Below, one piece after another: positions 16,755-25,436 of a stretch of DNA of 57,570 bases. How positions within the stretch are numbered: the stretch's first letter is position 1; every line of letters begins with the position of its first letter. This DNA is from Betaproteobacteria bacterium (GTDB lineage Bacteria > Pseudomonadota > Gammaproteobacteria > Burkholderiales > Rhodocyclaceae). The position numbers were made by a program, and so were the translations under genes. Location: positions 1 through 57,570 of the forward strand of contig JAPTVL010000374.1 in assembly GCA_028065725.1 (NCBI GenBank). The letters run 5' to 3'. The notes beneath the pieces are model-generated. The model had not been told where the DNA came from. It saw only the letters and a program-made list of their open reading frames with translations, and did no database searches.

Positions 16755-18605
16755 ATGAGCCACATTGCCCGCAAGCCCGCCGAACTGTTCGTCGATCCGG
16801 CCGTGATACTCGAAGTCCGGCCCGACGGTAGCCGGCTGTTCCGCTCGGCCCTGGCCCTGCCAGACTACGCGCGCTGTTCCGGCGAGTGGCTGGAACGCTG
16901 GGCGGCCGAGACGCCGGATGCGATCCTGATCGCCGAACGCGGTACCGACGATGCCTGGGTCAAGGTGAGCTACGGCGAGGCTTTGGCGCGCGTCCAGCGC
17001 ATCGCCACCTGGCTGCTGGGGCAGAAGCTTTCGCCCGAGCGGCCGGTGCTGGTGCTCTCCGACAACGGCATCGAGCACGCCCTGCTGATGCTGGCCTGCC
17101 TGCACGTCGGCGTGCCGGTCAGTCCGGTCTCGCCGGGAAACTCGCTGCTTTCCAGGGATTTCGCCAAGCTCAAGGCCAACGTCGAACTGCTGCGCCCCGG
17201 CGTGATCTTCGCCGACGGCATCGAACGCTTCATGCCGGCGCTCAATGCGATATCCGATCTGCATGACGCGGTGATCGTCGCCGGCAGCCGCAGTCAGGCA
17301 CGGGCCGGCACGCTGCCCTTCGCCGAGATCGCAGGAGTCGGCGCCGACGAAACGGCGGTGAAGGTCGCATTCAATGCCATCACACCCGATACCATCGCCA
17401 AGTTCCTGTTTACCTCCGGCTCGGTCGGCGCGCCCAAGGCGGTCGTTACGACGCAGCGCATGATGTGCTCCAACGCCGAGATGAAATCGGTGATCTGGCC
17501 CTTCCTCAACCGGCAGAAGCCTGTGATCGTCGACTGGTTGCCATGGAGCCACGTCTTCGGCGGCAGCCACAACTTCAACAAGGTGCTGCGCTTCGGCGGC
17601 AGCCTTTACATCGACGACGGCAAGCCGCTGCCGGCGCTGCTGCCGAAGACGGTGAAGAACCTGACCGAGGTCTCGCCCACCATCTATTTCAGCGTGCCGC
17701 TGGCCTACGGCCTGCTGGTGGCGCAACTGCGCGACAACGCCGCACTGCGCAAGAGCTTCTTCGCCCGCCTGCAGATCATTTTCTACGCCGGCGCCGCGCT
17801 GCCGCAGTCCACCTGGGACGAACTGGAACGCCTGGCCATCATGGAACTCGGCCACCCCGTCGTCATGCTCTCGTCCTGGGGCTCGACCGAGACCGCGCCG
17901 GCCTGCACCGACTGCCACTTCCAGGCCGTGCGCTCCGGCGTGATCGGCGTGCCGATTCCCGGCACCACGCTGAAACTGGTGCCGGTGGCGGACAAGCTGG
18001 AAGTGCGGGTCAAGGGTCCCAACCTGTTTCCCGGCTACTGGAAGCAGCCCGAGCTGACCCGCGCTGCCTTCGACGAGGAAGGCTTCTACATGATCGGCGA
18101 CGCCGTTTCCTTCGTCGATCCGGCGCGCCCGGAGCAGGGCCTGCTGTTCGACGGCCGCGTTGCCGAGGATTTCAAGCTGCTCTCCGGTACCTGGGTGCAT
18201 GTCGGTAGCTTGCGCGTGGCCGGCATCAGCGCACTCTCGCCGGTGGCGCAGGACATCGTGGTCACCGGCCACGACCGCGACGACATCGGCTTCCTGGTGT
18301 TTCCCAACATCGCCGAGTGCCGCCGCATTGCCGGCCTCGCCGACGACGCGGCGGTCGACGTCGTGGTCGGCCATCCGGCGATCAAGGAGCGCCTGCGCGA
18401 AGGCCTGGTGCGGCTCAAGCAGCAGGGCGGCGGCTCGTCCACTTATCCGGCGCGGGCGCTGCTGCTGGCCGAGCCGCCCTCGTCCGAGGCCGGCGAACTG
18501 ACCGACAAGGGCTACATCAACCAGCGCGCGGTGCTGACCCGCCGCGCCGACCGCGTACTCGAACTGTATTCCGACGTACCCGAGTCGAGCATCATTTTCA
18601 TCTGA
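16755..18605 (+). CDS. Feruloyl-CoA-synthase-like aryl-CoA ligase
   Basis: A 616-residue AMP-forming acyl-CoA synthetase. The phosphate-binding loop is FTSGSVGAPKAV (about residues 217-228), and WGSTETAP and GVPIPGTTLKLV mark the adenylate-binding part. The long C-terminal domain has the divergent family ending seen in feruloyl-CoA synthases, where the usual GRxKD motif becomes DGRVAEDFKL. It would activate a phenylpropenoate or phenylpropanoate (ferulate, coumarate or cinnamate type) with ATP and CoA. The following crotonase, SDR, thiolase and acyl-CoA dehydrogenase fit beta-oxidative rather than retro-aldol side-chain removal. The exact substrate is unknown. Confidence 0.78.
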   Translation: MSHIARKPAELFVDPAVILEVRPDGSRLFRSALALPDYARCSGEWLERWAAETPDAILIAERGTDDAWVKVSYGEALARVQRIATWLLGQKLSPERPVLVLSDNGIEHALLMLACLHVGVPVSPVSPGNSLLSRDFAKLKANVELLRPGVIFADGIERFMPALNAISDLHDAVIVAGSRSQARAGTLPFAEIAGVGADETAVKVAFNAITPDTIAKFLFTSGSVGAPKAVVTTQRMMCSNAEMKSVIWPFLNRQKPVIVDWLPWSHVFGGSHNFNKVLRFGGSLYIDDGKPLPALLPKTVKNLTEVSPTIYFSVPLAYGLLVAQLRDNAALRKSFFARLQIIFYAGAALPQSTWDELERLAIMELGHPVVMLSSWGSTETAPACTDCHFQAVRSGVIGVPIPGTTLKLVPVADKLEVRVKGPNLFPGYWKQPELTRAAFDEEGFYMIGDAVSFVDPARPEQGLLFDGRVAEDFKLLSGTWVHVGSLRVAGISALSPVAQDIVVTGHDRDDIGFLVFPNIAECRRIAGLADDAAVDVVVGHPAIKERLREGLVRLKQQGGGSSTYPARALLLAEPPSSEAGELTDKGYINQRAVLTRRADRVLELYSDVPESSIIFI

Positions 18606-18615
18606 GGAACATCTT

Positions 18616-19380
18616 GTGACCGACAAACTCGTAACACACTCCCTCGACGGCCAGATCTACACCATCACGCTGAGTCGGCCGGCCAAGCGCAACGCGATCA
18701 GCGACCGCCTGCTCGACGCCCTGGAAAAGGCCTGGGAGGCGCGCCCCGAGGAGGCGCGCGTGGTGATCCTGGCCGGCGCCGGCGAGCACTTCTGCGCCGG
18801 CCTCGACCTCACCGAGCACCAGCACCGCGAACCCTCCGGCGTCATGCTGCACTCGCAGGGCTGGCACCGCGTGTTCGGCAAGATCCACCAGACCGGCATC
18901 CCGGTGGTCGCCGTGCTGCACGGCGCGGTGATCGGCGGCGGCCTGGAACTGGCGACCTCCACCCACGTCCGCGTCGCCGAGCCGAATACCCTCTACCAGT
19001 TGCCGGAAGGCCGCCATGGCATCTACGTCGGCGGCGGCGCCTCGGTGCGCGTGGCGCGCATCGTCGGTCCCGGCCGCATGGCCGAGATGATGCTGACCGG
19101 CCGCATGCTGAACGCCGACGAAGGCCAGGCCCTGGGTCTGTCGCACTACCTGGTGGGCAAGGGCGAAGGCCTGGCCAAGGCGCAGGAACTGGCCAGGCGC
19201 ATCGCCGAGAACGCGCCGCTGGCCAACTACGCCATGGTCACCACGATCCAGCGCATCAGCAACATGTCCTCCGACGACGGTCTCTACGTCGAGTCGCTGA
19301 TGGCGGCCGTGGCCCAGACCAGCCCCGAGGTGGTCGGCCGCATCGGCCAATTCCTCAACCGCAAGAAGGACGCGAAGTGA
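18616..19380 (+). CDS. Enoyl-CoA hydratase/isomerase (crotonase family)
   Basis: A 254-residue crotonase starting with GTG at 18616 (GAGGAAC site upstream). The oxyanion-hole segments are HFCAGLDL (residues 57-64) and GAVIGGGLELAT (about residues 97-108). The second acidic position is LPEGRHGIYVGGGAS. It overlaps the thiolase gene by four bases (GTGA). In this operon it should hydrate an aryl-enoyl-CoA made by the ligase or the dehydrogenase. A lyase activity such as that of feruloyl-CoA hydratase/aldolase cannot be excluded, but the neighbouring thiolase suggests true beta-oxidation. Confidence 0.85.
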   Translation: MTDKLVTHSLDGQIYTITLSRPAKRNAISDRLLDALEKAWEARPEEARVVILAGAGEHFCAGLDLTEHQHREPSGVMLHSQGWHRVFGKIHQTGIPVVAVLHGAVIGGGLELATSTHVRVAEPNTLYQLPEGRHGIYVGGGASVRVARIVGPGRMAEMMLTGRMLNADEGQALGLSHYLVGKGEGLAKAQELARRIAENAPLANYAMVTTIQRISNMSSDDGLYVESLMAAVAQTSPEVVGRIGQFLNRKKDAK

Positions 19381-20633
19381 GCAATCCGTATGCCGCCTCC
19401 GAAGCGCGCGCCGTCGTCAGCGCCTGGGATGACATCTGGCTGGTGGCCGGCCTGCGCACCCCCTTCGCCGACTACATGCAGGAACTGGCCGAGGTTTCGC
19501 CGACCGACATGGGCATCTACGCCGCGCAGGCGTTGTTCGCCAAGAGCGGCATTCCCGCCGCCGAGGTCGACTGCGTGATCGGCGGCAACATGGCGCAGGC
19601 CAGCTTCGACGCCTATTTCCTGCCGCGCCACATCGGCCTGTATTCCGGCGTCGATCCCGACGTGCCGGCGCTGCTGGTGCAGCGCTTGTGCGGCACCGGT
19701 TTCGAGACCATCATCACCGCCGCCGACCACATCAAGCTGGGCAAGGCGAAACTGGTGCTGGCGGTCGGCGCCGAATCCATGACGCGCAATCCCGTCGCCG
19801 CCTATACGCATCGTGCCGGCTTCAAGATGGGCCAGGTCGAGTTCAGGGATTTCCTCTGGGAAGCCACCAAGGACACCGCACCCGGCGCCAGCATGGGCGA
19901 CACGGCGGAGAACCTGGCCAAGCGTTACGGCATCACGCGCGAGGAAGTGGATCGCTTCGCCGCGCAGAGCTTCGCCCGCGCCGTCGCGGCGCAGGCCGCC
20001 GGCTATTTCGACGACGAGATCGTGCCGGTGACGAATGCCACGTTCGAACTCCCCGGCTACCAGACGCGCAGCCTCAAGCTGCCGCGCAAGGTCGAATCCT
20101 TCAGCCGCGACGGCCACGCCAAGGCCACCAGCTACGAAACCCTGGCCAAACTGCGCCCGGCCTTCGGCGGCGTGCAGACCGGCGGCAACAGCTCGGCCAT
20201 CGTCGATGGCGCCGGCGCGGTGCTGGTGGCTTCCGGCGACTACGTGCGCGCCCACGGTTTAAAGCCCTTGGCGCGGCTGGTCGGCGGCTGCGCGGTCGGC
20301 GTGCCGCCCGAAATCATGGGCATCGGTCCGGCGCCGGCGATCCGCGCACTGCTGACGCGCAAGGGCATGACGCTGGACCAGATCGGCCGCGTCGAGATCA
20401 ACGAAGCCTTCGGCGCCCAGTACCTGGCCTGCGAAAAGGAACTGGGCCTGGCGCGCGAGCGTGCCAACGTGCATGGCGGCGCCATCGCCATCGGCCATCC
20501 GCTGGGCGCCAGCGGCGTGCGCCTGACCACCACGGTGGCGCGCGAACTCAGGGAAGCCGGTCTGCAGTTCGGCATTTCCTCGGCCTGCGCCGGCGGCGGC
20601 CAGGGCGTCGCGATTCTGGTCGAGAACGTCTGA
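19377..20633 (+). CDS. Thiolase (acetyl-CoA acyltransferase)
   Basis: A 418-residue degradative-type thiolase with the nucleophilic Cys105 (QRLCGTGFET), the His374 box (GGAIAIGHPLGASG) and the second Cys404 (SSACAGGGQG). It starts at a GTG that overlaps the preceding stop. It would cleave a 3-oxo-3-arylpropionyl-CoA to an aroyl-CoA plus acetyl-CoA, shortening the side chain by two carbons. Confidence 0.9.
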   Translation: MSNPYAASEARAVVSAWDDIWLVAGLRTPFADYMQELAEVSPTDMGIYAAQALFAKSGIPAAEVDCVIGGNMAQASFDAYFLPRHIGLYSGVDPDVPALLVQRLCGTGFETIITAADHIKLGKAKLVLAVGAESMTRNPVAAYTHRAGFKMGQVEFRDFLWEATKDTAPGASMGDTAENLAKRYGITREEVDRFAAQSFARAVAAQAAGYFDDEIVPVTNATFELPGYQTRSLKLPRKVESFSRDGHAKATSYETLAKLRPAFGGVQTGGNSSAIVDGAGAVLVASGDYVRAHGLKPLARLVGGCAVGVPPEIMGIGPAPAIRALLTRKGMTLDQIGRVEINEAFGAQYLACEKELGLARERANVHGGAIAIGHPLGASGVRLTTTVARELREAGLQFGISSACAGGGQGVAILVENV

Positions 20634-20636
20634 ACG

Positions 20637-20664
20637 CAATGATCTAAGTTCAATGATCCAAGTT
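20637..20664 (+). repeat. Two-copy direct repeat of 14 bases
   Basis: CAATGATCTAAGTT (20637-20650) is followed directly by CAATGATCCAAGTT (20651-20664), differing at one base. It sits immediately before the long inverted repeat and just after the thiolase stop. Confidence 0.7.
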
Positions 20665-20668
20665 CAAT

Positions 20669-20752
20669 CCGCAGATTTCGCAGATTGACGCAGATGAATC
20701 GAAAGCGTCACTTGACCAGACTGTAATCTGCGTAAATCTGCGAAATCTGCGG
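20669..20752. repeat. Long inverted repeat of TCTGCG-periodic sequence
   Basis: Two 27-base arms (20669-20695 and 20726-20752) are complementary at 26 of 27 positions around a 30-base loop. Each arm is internally periodic, with ATCTGCG recurring every 9-10 bases. Transcribed, it would form a very stable stem between the thiolase and SDR genes and could act as terminator, processing site or mRNA stabiliser. Its periodicity resembles short repeats I have seen scattered in unrelated environmental genomes, so it may be a mobile or spreading repeat. Confidence 0.85.
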
Positions 20753-20784
20753 ACAAAATGCTTTTGCAACATAAAGGACGGAAC

Positions 20785-21552
20785 ATGAAATTCGAAAATT
20801 CCAATTTCATCGTCACCGGCGGCGCCTCGGGACTCGGCGAAGCCACGGTCCGCGCCTTCCACGCCAGGGGCGCCAATGTCGTGATCGCCGACCTCAACGC
20901 CGAGCGCGGCGAAAAGCTTGCGGCCGAGCTCGGCCCGCGTGCGGCCTTCCAGCGCACCGACGTGTCTGCCGAGGCCGATGCCCAGGCTTGCGTGGCCAGG
21001 GCCGTATCGGGCTTCGGCAGCCTGCAGGGCCTGATCAACTGCGCCGGCATCGGCATTGCGGAAAAGGTGCTGAACAAGGACGGCCCGCAGAAGCTGGCCA
21101 ACTTCGCCCGTGTCATCAACATCAACCTGGTCGGCAGCTTCAACATGATCCGCCTCGCCGCCGAGGCGATGTCGAAAGGCGAAGCCAACACTGCCGGCGA
21201 GCGCGGCGTGATCGTCAACACCGCCTCGGTCGCCGCCTGGGATGGCCAGATCGGCCAGCCCGCCTATGCCGCCTCGAAGGCCGGCATCGTCGGCATGACC
21301 CTGCCCATCGCGCGCGAGCTGGCGCGCTTCGGCATCCGCGTGTGCACCATCGCCCCCGGCCTGTTCTACACGCCTATGATGGAGTCCCTGCCGCCCGAGG
21401 TGCAGGAATCGCTCGGCAAGTCCGTGCCCTTCCCGCCGCGCCTGGGCCGGCCGGACGAGTTTGCCCAGCTCGCCGCGCACATCGTCGACAACGAAATGCT
21501 CAACGGCGAATCCATCCGCCTCGACGGAGCCGTGAGGCTCGCGCCGAAATAA
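20785..21552 (+). CDS. 3-hydroxyacyl-CoA dehydrogenase, SDR type (HSD10-like)
   Basis: A 255-residue short-chain dehydrogenase with the cofactor motif TGGASGLG (residues 11-18), [15 protein letters not shown] and the catalytic Tyr161-x3-Lys165 (AYAASKAG). Sequence and length match type II 3-hydroxyacyl-CoA dehydrogenases ([11 protein letters not shown] region). It would oxidise the 3-hydroxyacyl-CoA from the crotonase to the 3-oxo compound used by the thiolase. AAAGGACGG precedes the ATG. It is separated from the thiolase gene by a 150-base gap carrying repeats. Confidence 0.88.
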   Translation: MKFENSNFIVTGGASGLGEATVRAFHARGANVVIADLNAERGEKLAAELGPRAAFQRTDVSAEADAQACVARAVSGFGSLQGLINCAGIGIAEKVLNKDGPQKLANFARVININLVGSFNMIRLAAEAMSKGEANTAGERGVIVNTASVAAWDGQIGQPAYAASKAGIVGMTLPIARELARFGIRVCTIAPGLFYTPMMESLPPEVQESLGKSVPFPPRLGRPDEFAQLAAHIVDNEMLNGESIRLDGAVRLAPK

Positions 21553-21566
21553 CGCCGCGTATCAAT

Positions 21567-21593
21567 GCCGTACCCCCAGCGCCGACTCCTGCC
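21567..21593 (+). repeat. Dispersed short repeat copy (GCCGTACC...GCGCCGACT)
   Basis: This copy reads GCCGTACCCCCAGCGCCGAC followed by TCCTGCC. It shares GCCGTACC-CC-GCGCCGACT with 44651-44679 and with the start of the lysA repeat block near 49115. It fills most of the gap between the SDR and acyl-CoA dehydrogenase genes and ends against the next start codon. Confidence 0.6.
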
Positions 21594-23381
21594 ATGACCG
21601 ACTACAACGCTCCGCTTGCCGACATCCGCTTCCTGCTCAACGAAGTCGCCGGACTGCCGGCGATCGCTGGCCTTCCCGGCTGCGAGGAAGCCACGCCCGA
21701 CCTGGTCGACGCCGTGCTGGAAGAAGCCGGCAAGTTCGCCGCCGGCGTGCTGGCGCCGCTAAATGCCGTTGGCGATCGCGAGGGCTGCCGCCTCGAAGAC
21801 GGCAAGGTCGTCACGCCGTCGGGCTGGAGCGAAGCCTACAAAGCTTTCGCCGAGGGCGGCTGGGTTGGTCTCGGCCTCACGCGAGAGTATGGCGGCCAGG
21901 GCTTGCCCAAGTGCGTGGCGACCCCGGTCTGGGAAATGTGGTTCTCGGCCAATACGGCCTTCACCATGTTGCCGCAGCTCAACACCGGCGAAGCCGAAGC
22001 CATCCTGCTCGCCGCCAGCGACGAACTCAAGGCCACCTACCTGCAGAAGCTGGTGACCGGCGAGTGGGGCGGCACCATGAACCTGACCGAGCCGCAGGCC
22101 GGCTCCGATCTCGCCGCGATCCGCTGCCGCGCCGAGCCGCAGGCCGACGGCAGCTACCGCATCAGCGGACAGAAGATATTCATCTCCTACGGCGACCACG
22201 AGATCACGCCCAACATCGTGCACCTGGTGCTGGCGCGCCTGCCCGATGCGCCGCCGGGGGTGAAGGGCATTTCGATGTTCCTGGTGCCCAAGTACCTGGT
22301 CAATCCCGACGGCAGCCTCGGCGCGCGCAACGACCTGCGTTGCGTCGGCCTCGAACACAAGCTGGGCATCCACGGCAGCCCGACCTGCGCCATGAGCTTC
22401 GGCGACGCAGGCGGCGCCACGGGCTGGATCGTCGGCCAGCCCAACCGCGGCCTCGAATACATGTTCATCATGATGAACGAGGCGCGCTTCGGGGTCGGCG
22501 TGCAGGGCGTCGGCATCGGCGAGCGCGCCTGGCAGCAGGCGCTGGCCTTTGCCAAGGAGCGCGTGCAGGGGCGCGACGCGGTGAGCGGCGCCGTGGGCCA
22601 GCCGATCATCAACCACCCCGACGTCAAGCGCATGCTGCTGACCATGCGCGCCCGCATCATGGCGGCGCGCGCACTGGCCTACACCGCCGCCGGCTGGTTC
22701 GACCTCGCGCGTCACTCCACCGACAAGATGGCGGCCGACAAGGCCAAACGCTATGTCGACCTGCTGATGCCGGTGGTCAAGGGCTGGAGCACCGAGCTGT
22801 GCCAGCAGGTCTGCTACGACGCGATCCAGGTGCACGGCGGCATGGGCTTCGTCGAGGAAACCGGCGTCGCCCAGCACTATCGCGATGCGCGCATCATCAC
22901 CATCTACGAAGGCACCACGGGGATACAGGCCAACGATCTGGTCGGGCGCAAGCTGCTGCGCGAGAACGGCGCGACGCTGCGTGAACTGATCGTCGAGATG
23001 CGCGCTGTTGCCGCGCAACTGGCGGCAGCCGAAGGCATGCAGGCGTTGGCCGGGCGCCTCGCCGAGGACGTCGCGGCACTGGAAACCACGCTGGACTGGA
23101 TACTGGCCAATGGCCGCGGCCAGCTCGGCGCCGTGCTGGCCGGTGCCGTGCCTTTCCTGCACTTGCTGGGTTCGGTCTGCGGTAGCTGGCAACTGGCGCG
23201 CGTTGCGTTGGCAGCGCGCAATGCGGCCGGCAAGGCCGCTTACAGCGCCGACTACCTGCGCAGCCTCGACGAGCTGACCCGCTTCCATGCCCACGCCCTG
23301 GCGGTGCAGGCGCCGGCGCTGGCCGCGGCAATAGTCGGCGCTGGCGAGACGGCGGCGGCCTGCGTGCTGGACACCTGGTAA
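21594..23381 (+). CDS. Acyl-CoA dehydrogenase, long (about 600-residue) class
   Basis: A 595-residue flavoprotein of the long ACAD subfamily that also holds 3-methylmercaptopropionyl-CoA dehydrogenases (DmdC-like). FAD/substrate motifs are MNLTEPQAGSDL and QKIFISYGDHE. The catalytic base is Glu439 in IYEGTTGIQAND, and the extra C-terminal helical domain (about residues 470-595) is present. It would introduce the alpha-beta double bond into an arylpropionyl-CoA, letting saturated side chains enter the pathway. It is the last gene of the rightward operon, followed by a strong hairpin. Confidence 0.88.
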   Translation: MTDYNAPLADIRFLLNEVAGLPAIAGLPGCEEATPDLVDAVLEEAGKFAAGVLAPLNAVGDREGCRLEDGKVVTPSGWSEAYKAFAEGGWVGLGLTREYGGQGLPKCVATPVWEMWFSANTAFTMLPQLNTGEAEAILLAASDELKATYLQKLVTGEWGGTMNLTEPQAGSDLAAIRCRAEPQADGSYRISGQKIFISYGDHEITPNIVHLVLARLPDAPPGVKGISMFLVPKYLVNPDGSLGARNDLRCVGLEHKLGIHGSPTCAMSFGDAGGATGWIVGQPNRGLEYMFIMMNEARFGVGVQGVGIGERAWQQALAFAKERVQGRDAVSGAVGQPIINHPDVKRMLLTMRARIMAARALAYTAAGWFDLARHSTDKMAADKAKRYVDLLMPVVKGWSTELCQQVCYDAIQVHGGMGFVEETGVAQHYRDARIITIYEGTTGIQANDLVGRKLLRENGATLRELIVEMRAVAAQLAAAEGMQALAGRLAEDVAALETTLDWILANGRGQLGAVLAGAVPFLHLLGSVCGSWQLARVALAARNAAGKAAYSADYLRSLDELTRFHAHALAVQAPALAAAIVGAGETAAACVLDTW

Positions 23382-23385
23382 GGCA

Positions 23386-23407
23386 GCGGCACGGCGAGCC
23401 GTGCCGC
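23386..23407. terminator. Hairpin between convergent operons
   Basis: GCGGCACGG (23386-23394), loop CGAG, CCGTGCCGC (23399-23407): a perfect nine-base GC-rich stem starting five bases after the acyl-CoA dehydrogenase stop and ending before the convergent thioesterase stop. There is no T tract, so it is either Rho-assisted or a bidirectional barrier. Confidence 0.65.
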
Positions 23408-23418
23408 GGTCGCCGCCC

Positions 23419-23853
23419 TCAGGGCTGCGGATCGGGAAAGTGGAAGCGGGCGAGCTTCTCGCGCAGCAGGTCGGGAACCGGCACGCCGCGCAAGCCATCG
23501 ATGGCGGCCACCACCCTGACCATCAGCGCGCGGATGCGCACCTCGCCGTCGACGCTGCCCTCGATCATCAGCGTGAAAGACTTGTTGCCGATGCGCTTGA
23601 CCACCAGCCGCAGGCCAAGCGAATCGCCGATCTTGCTCGGGGCGACGAAGTCCACCTCGATGCGCGCCGCCGGCACGCCGATACGCCGCTCGGCATGCAA
23701 CTGGGCAAAGTTGATTTGCAGCCCTTCGTTGAACCAGTCCTCAATCAGCTCGTCGAAAATCACCAGATATTCCGGGTAGAACACGATGCCCGCCGGATCA
23801 CAGTGGTGGAAGCGGATCAGGTGGGATTTCTGGAAAGCGACGGAAGCGGACAT
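23419..23853 (-). CDS. Acyl-CoA thioesterase, 4-hydroxybenzoyl-CoA-thioesterase family
   Basis: A 144-residue hotdog-fold protein with the 4HBT signature HHCDPAGIVFYPEYLVIFDEL (Asp19 as catalytic acid) and EVDFVAPSKIGD. The HCDPAGIVFYP form is that of 4-hydroxybenzoyl-CoA thioesterases, rather than YbgC-type enzymes. It is convergent with the beta-oxidation operon. An attractive role is release of (hydroxy)benzoate from the aroyl-CoA produced by the thiolase, handing it to the gentisate route; this is an inference. Confidence 0.83.
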   Translation of the reverse strand: MSASVAFQKSHLIRFHHCDPAGIVFYPEYLVIFDELIEDWFNEGLQINFAQLHAERRIGVPAARIEVDFVAPSKIGDSLGLRLVVKRIGNKSFTLMIEGSVDGEVRIRALMVRVVAAIDGLRGVPVPDLLREKLARFHFPDPQP

Positions 23854-24002
23854 GTGATCGATCTTTCGTGGGGTTGGAGCACCCGCGCATGGCCACTCCG
23901 CGCGGCCGGCTTTGGGTACGATGCGGGGGCGCCGGTTTTCGGCGCTGCGGATGCCTTCGATTGTACCGCCGAACGCCGGCGGTTTCGGGTGTTCGCGGGC
24001 GC

Positions 24003-24509
24003 TCAGGCGCCGCTCATGCCGGCGGCGCGGGACGCACTGGACTTCAAGGCGCCAAGCAGTTCGTAGATCTGTGCGCGGCGGGTTTCGTCCATCGCACCGA
24101 ACAGGTCGAGTATCCAGTTTTCATGCGCCAGCGCCATCTTGCGGAAGCTGCGGCTGCCCTCCGGCGTCAGCTTGACGATGTAGGAGCGCCTGTCCCGAGG
24201 GCAGTCTTCGCGCACCACCAGGCCCTCGGCCACCAACTGATCGGTAATGCCGGTGACATTGCCGTCAGTGACCATCATGCGCTTGGACAGCTCGCCCATC
24301 CGCAGACCTTGCGGCGAGCGTTCGAGCTGGGACATCAGGTCGAAGCGCGGCAGCGTGATGTGGAACTCGGTGCGCAGGCGCACGCGGACGTGGTTTTCGA
24401 TCAGGTTGGTACAGGCCAGCATGCGCAGCCACAGCCGAAGATCGAAGGCATGCTCGGCCGTGGCGCGCGTCTCGGTGTCGGTGCTGATCTGGGGTCGTCT
24501 TTTGGCCAT
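24003..24509 (-). CDS. MarR-family regulator
   Basis: A 168-residue winged-helix regulator: LRMGELSKRMMVTDGNVTGITDQLVAEGLV (HTH and recognition helix, residues about 68-97), then CPRDRRSYIVKLTPEG (wing). The ATG at 24509 is chosen since sequence upstream in the same frame is non-conserved. It precedes the thioesterase gene on the same strand with a 149-base gap. It is the second MarR of the cluster and more like the FerC/BadR-type group in the wing; its ligand and target are unknown. Confidence 0.82.
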   Translation of the reverse strand: MAKRRPQISTDTETRATAEHAFDLRLWLRMLACTNLIENHVRVRLRTEFHITLPRFDLMSQLERSPQGLRMGELSKRMMVTDGNVTGITDQLVAEGLVVREDCPRDRRSYIVKLTPEGSRSFRKMALAHENWILDLFGAMDETRRAQIYELLGALKSSASRAAGMSGA

Positions 24510-24561
24510 GGCACTGGTCTCCGGTGTCGTGCTGCAGAGGGGTGCGCCGCGCGGCTGTCGC

Positions 24562-24857
24562 TCAGGCGGCCATCTGGCAGGGACTCGATGCGCGCTCGCT
24601 GACGATGCGGTTGCGCGCATCGACATAGACCAGGTGCGGCTCGAAGCGGCGCAGTTCGTCCTCGCAGGCGCTGCCATAGCTGGCGATGATCAGCAGATCG
24701 CCGGGCGCGGCCTTGCGCGCCGCGGCGCCATTGACCGAAATGATGCCGGAGCCGCGCGCGCCGCGTATGGCGTAGGCGGTGAGCGTTCGCCGTTGTTCAC
24801 GTTGTAGATGTCGATCTGCTCATATTCGCGGATGTCGGCCGCCTGCAGCAGATTTAT
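24562..24857 (-). pseudogene. panD: panD remnant (aspartate 1-decarboxylase), truncated and frameshifted
   Basis: The minus strand reads [20 protein letters not shown], the part of PanD after residue about 32. After a one-base deletion near 24780-24782 it continues as [20 protein letters not shown], then the normal C-terminal region to a TGA at 24562-24564. The N-terminal third, including the Gly-Ser processing site that forms the pyruvoyl cofactor, is missing; transposase sequence takes its place. It cannot make an active enzyme. The cell must have another panD, another beta-alanine route or a need for pantothenate. Confidence 0.88.
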
Positions 24858-25340
24858 CGGTTCGACCTTCGAACGCATCACGTTGGTGGCCCATTGCGTG
24901 AGCATGTCACGCACGACATTGACCTGCTTGCGCGCCAGGATCTCGCGCAACTGCTCCTTGTAGAGCCAGGCGCGGGCCGTGCGTTTGGTGGTCAATTGCG
25001 CGATCGGCGCATCCAGATCGGCACGGGCATCCGGCGTGAGACTGGCGCGATCGCGCAGGAGTTTCCAGCGCAAGCCCTTCAGGCTCGGATCGGTCTTCTG
25101 CTCGATGCGCCGGGTCTTGTCGACGGCGGAGCTGGCATGGGCGATGACGTGGAACTTGTCGAAGGCGATCCGGGCGTTGGGCAGGTGCTTGGTGACGCCC
25201 TTGATGAAGGCCGGCGACATGTCGGTGGAAATGGACTCGACGGCCTTCGGATCGCCGCCGTGGGCGGTGAAGTCGGCGGCGAAGGCCTTGATCGTGTCGG
25301 CATCGCGCCCTTTGGTGACGAACAGTACCCGGGGATCACA
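24858..25340 (-). mobile_element. ISL3-family transposase fragment
   Basis: About 160 residues on the minus strand match the middle of ISL3-type DDE transposases: VLFVTKGRDADTIKAF, the DMSPAFIKGV motif with a catalytic Asp, IAFDKFHVIAHAS, and a late AWLYKEQLREI segment. Both ends are missing; a full protein would be about 400 residues. At 24857/24858 it runs in frame into the panD remnant, giving a chimeric open frame. I found no flanking inverted repeats. This is a relic of insertion followed by deletion. Confidence 0.85.
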
Positions 25341-25391
25341 GAAAAACCTGGCGGCTTGTTCTTTGCCGCAGGCGGCAGGAAATGTTTTCAT

Positions 25392-25418
25392 CTCTGTGTC
25401 CTCTGTGAACTCTGTGGC
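25392..25418 (+). repeat. CTCTGTG-periodic repeat
   Basis: Three CTCTGTG-type heptamers recur every 9-10 bases, at 25392, 25401 and 25410. The build is the same as that of the TCTGCG element at 20669-20752. It lies between the transposase fragment and the end of the reductase gene and may mark the rearrangement edge. Confidence 0.55.
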
Positions 25419-25436
25419 TGCTTTTCGGTTTTCGGT

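Noticed and set aside
16737..18626. Minus-strand 629-codon frame opposite the feruloyl-CoA-synthase-like gene
   Set aside because: Shadow of a well-supported ligase gene; composition typical of antisense in high-GC DNA.
18616..19380. Assignment as feruloyl-CoA hydratase/lyase giving vanillin
   Set aside because: No vanillin dehydrogenase gene is nearby, and the operon contains thiolase and hydroxyacyl-CoA dehydrogenase genes, so beta-oxidation is the better reading.
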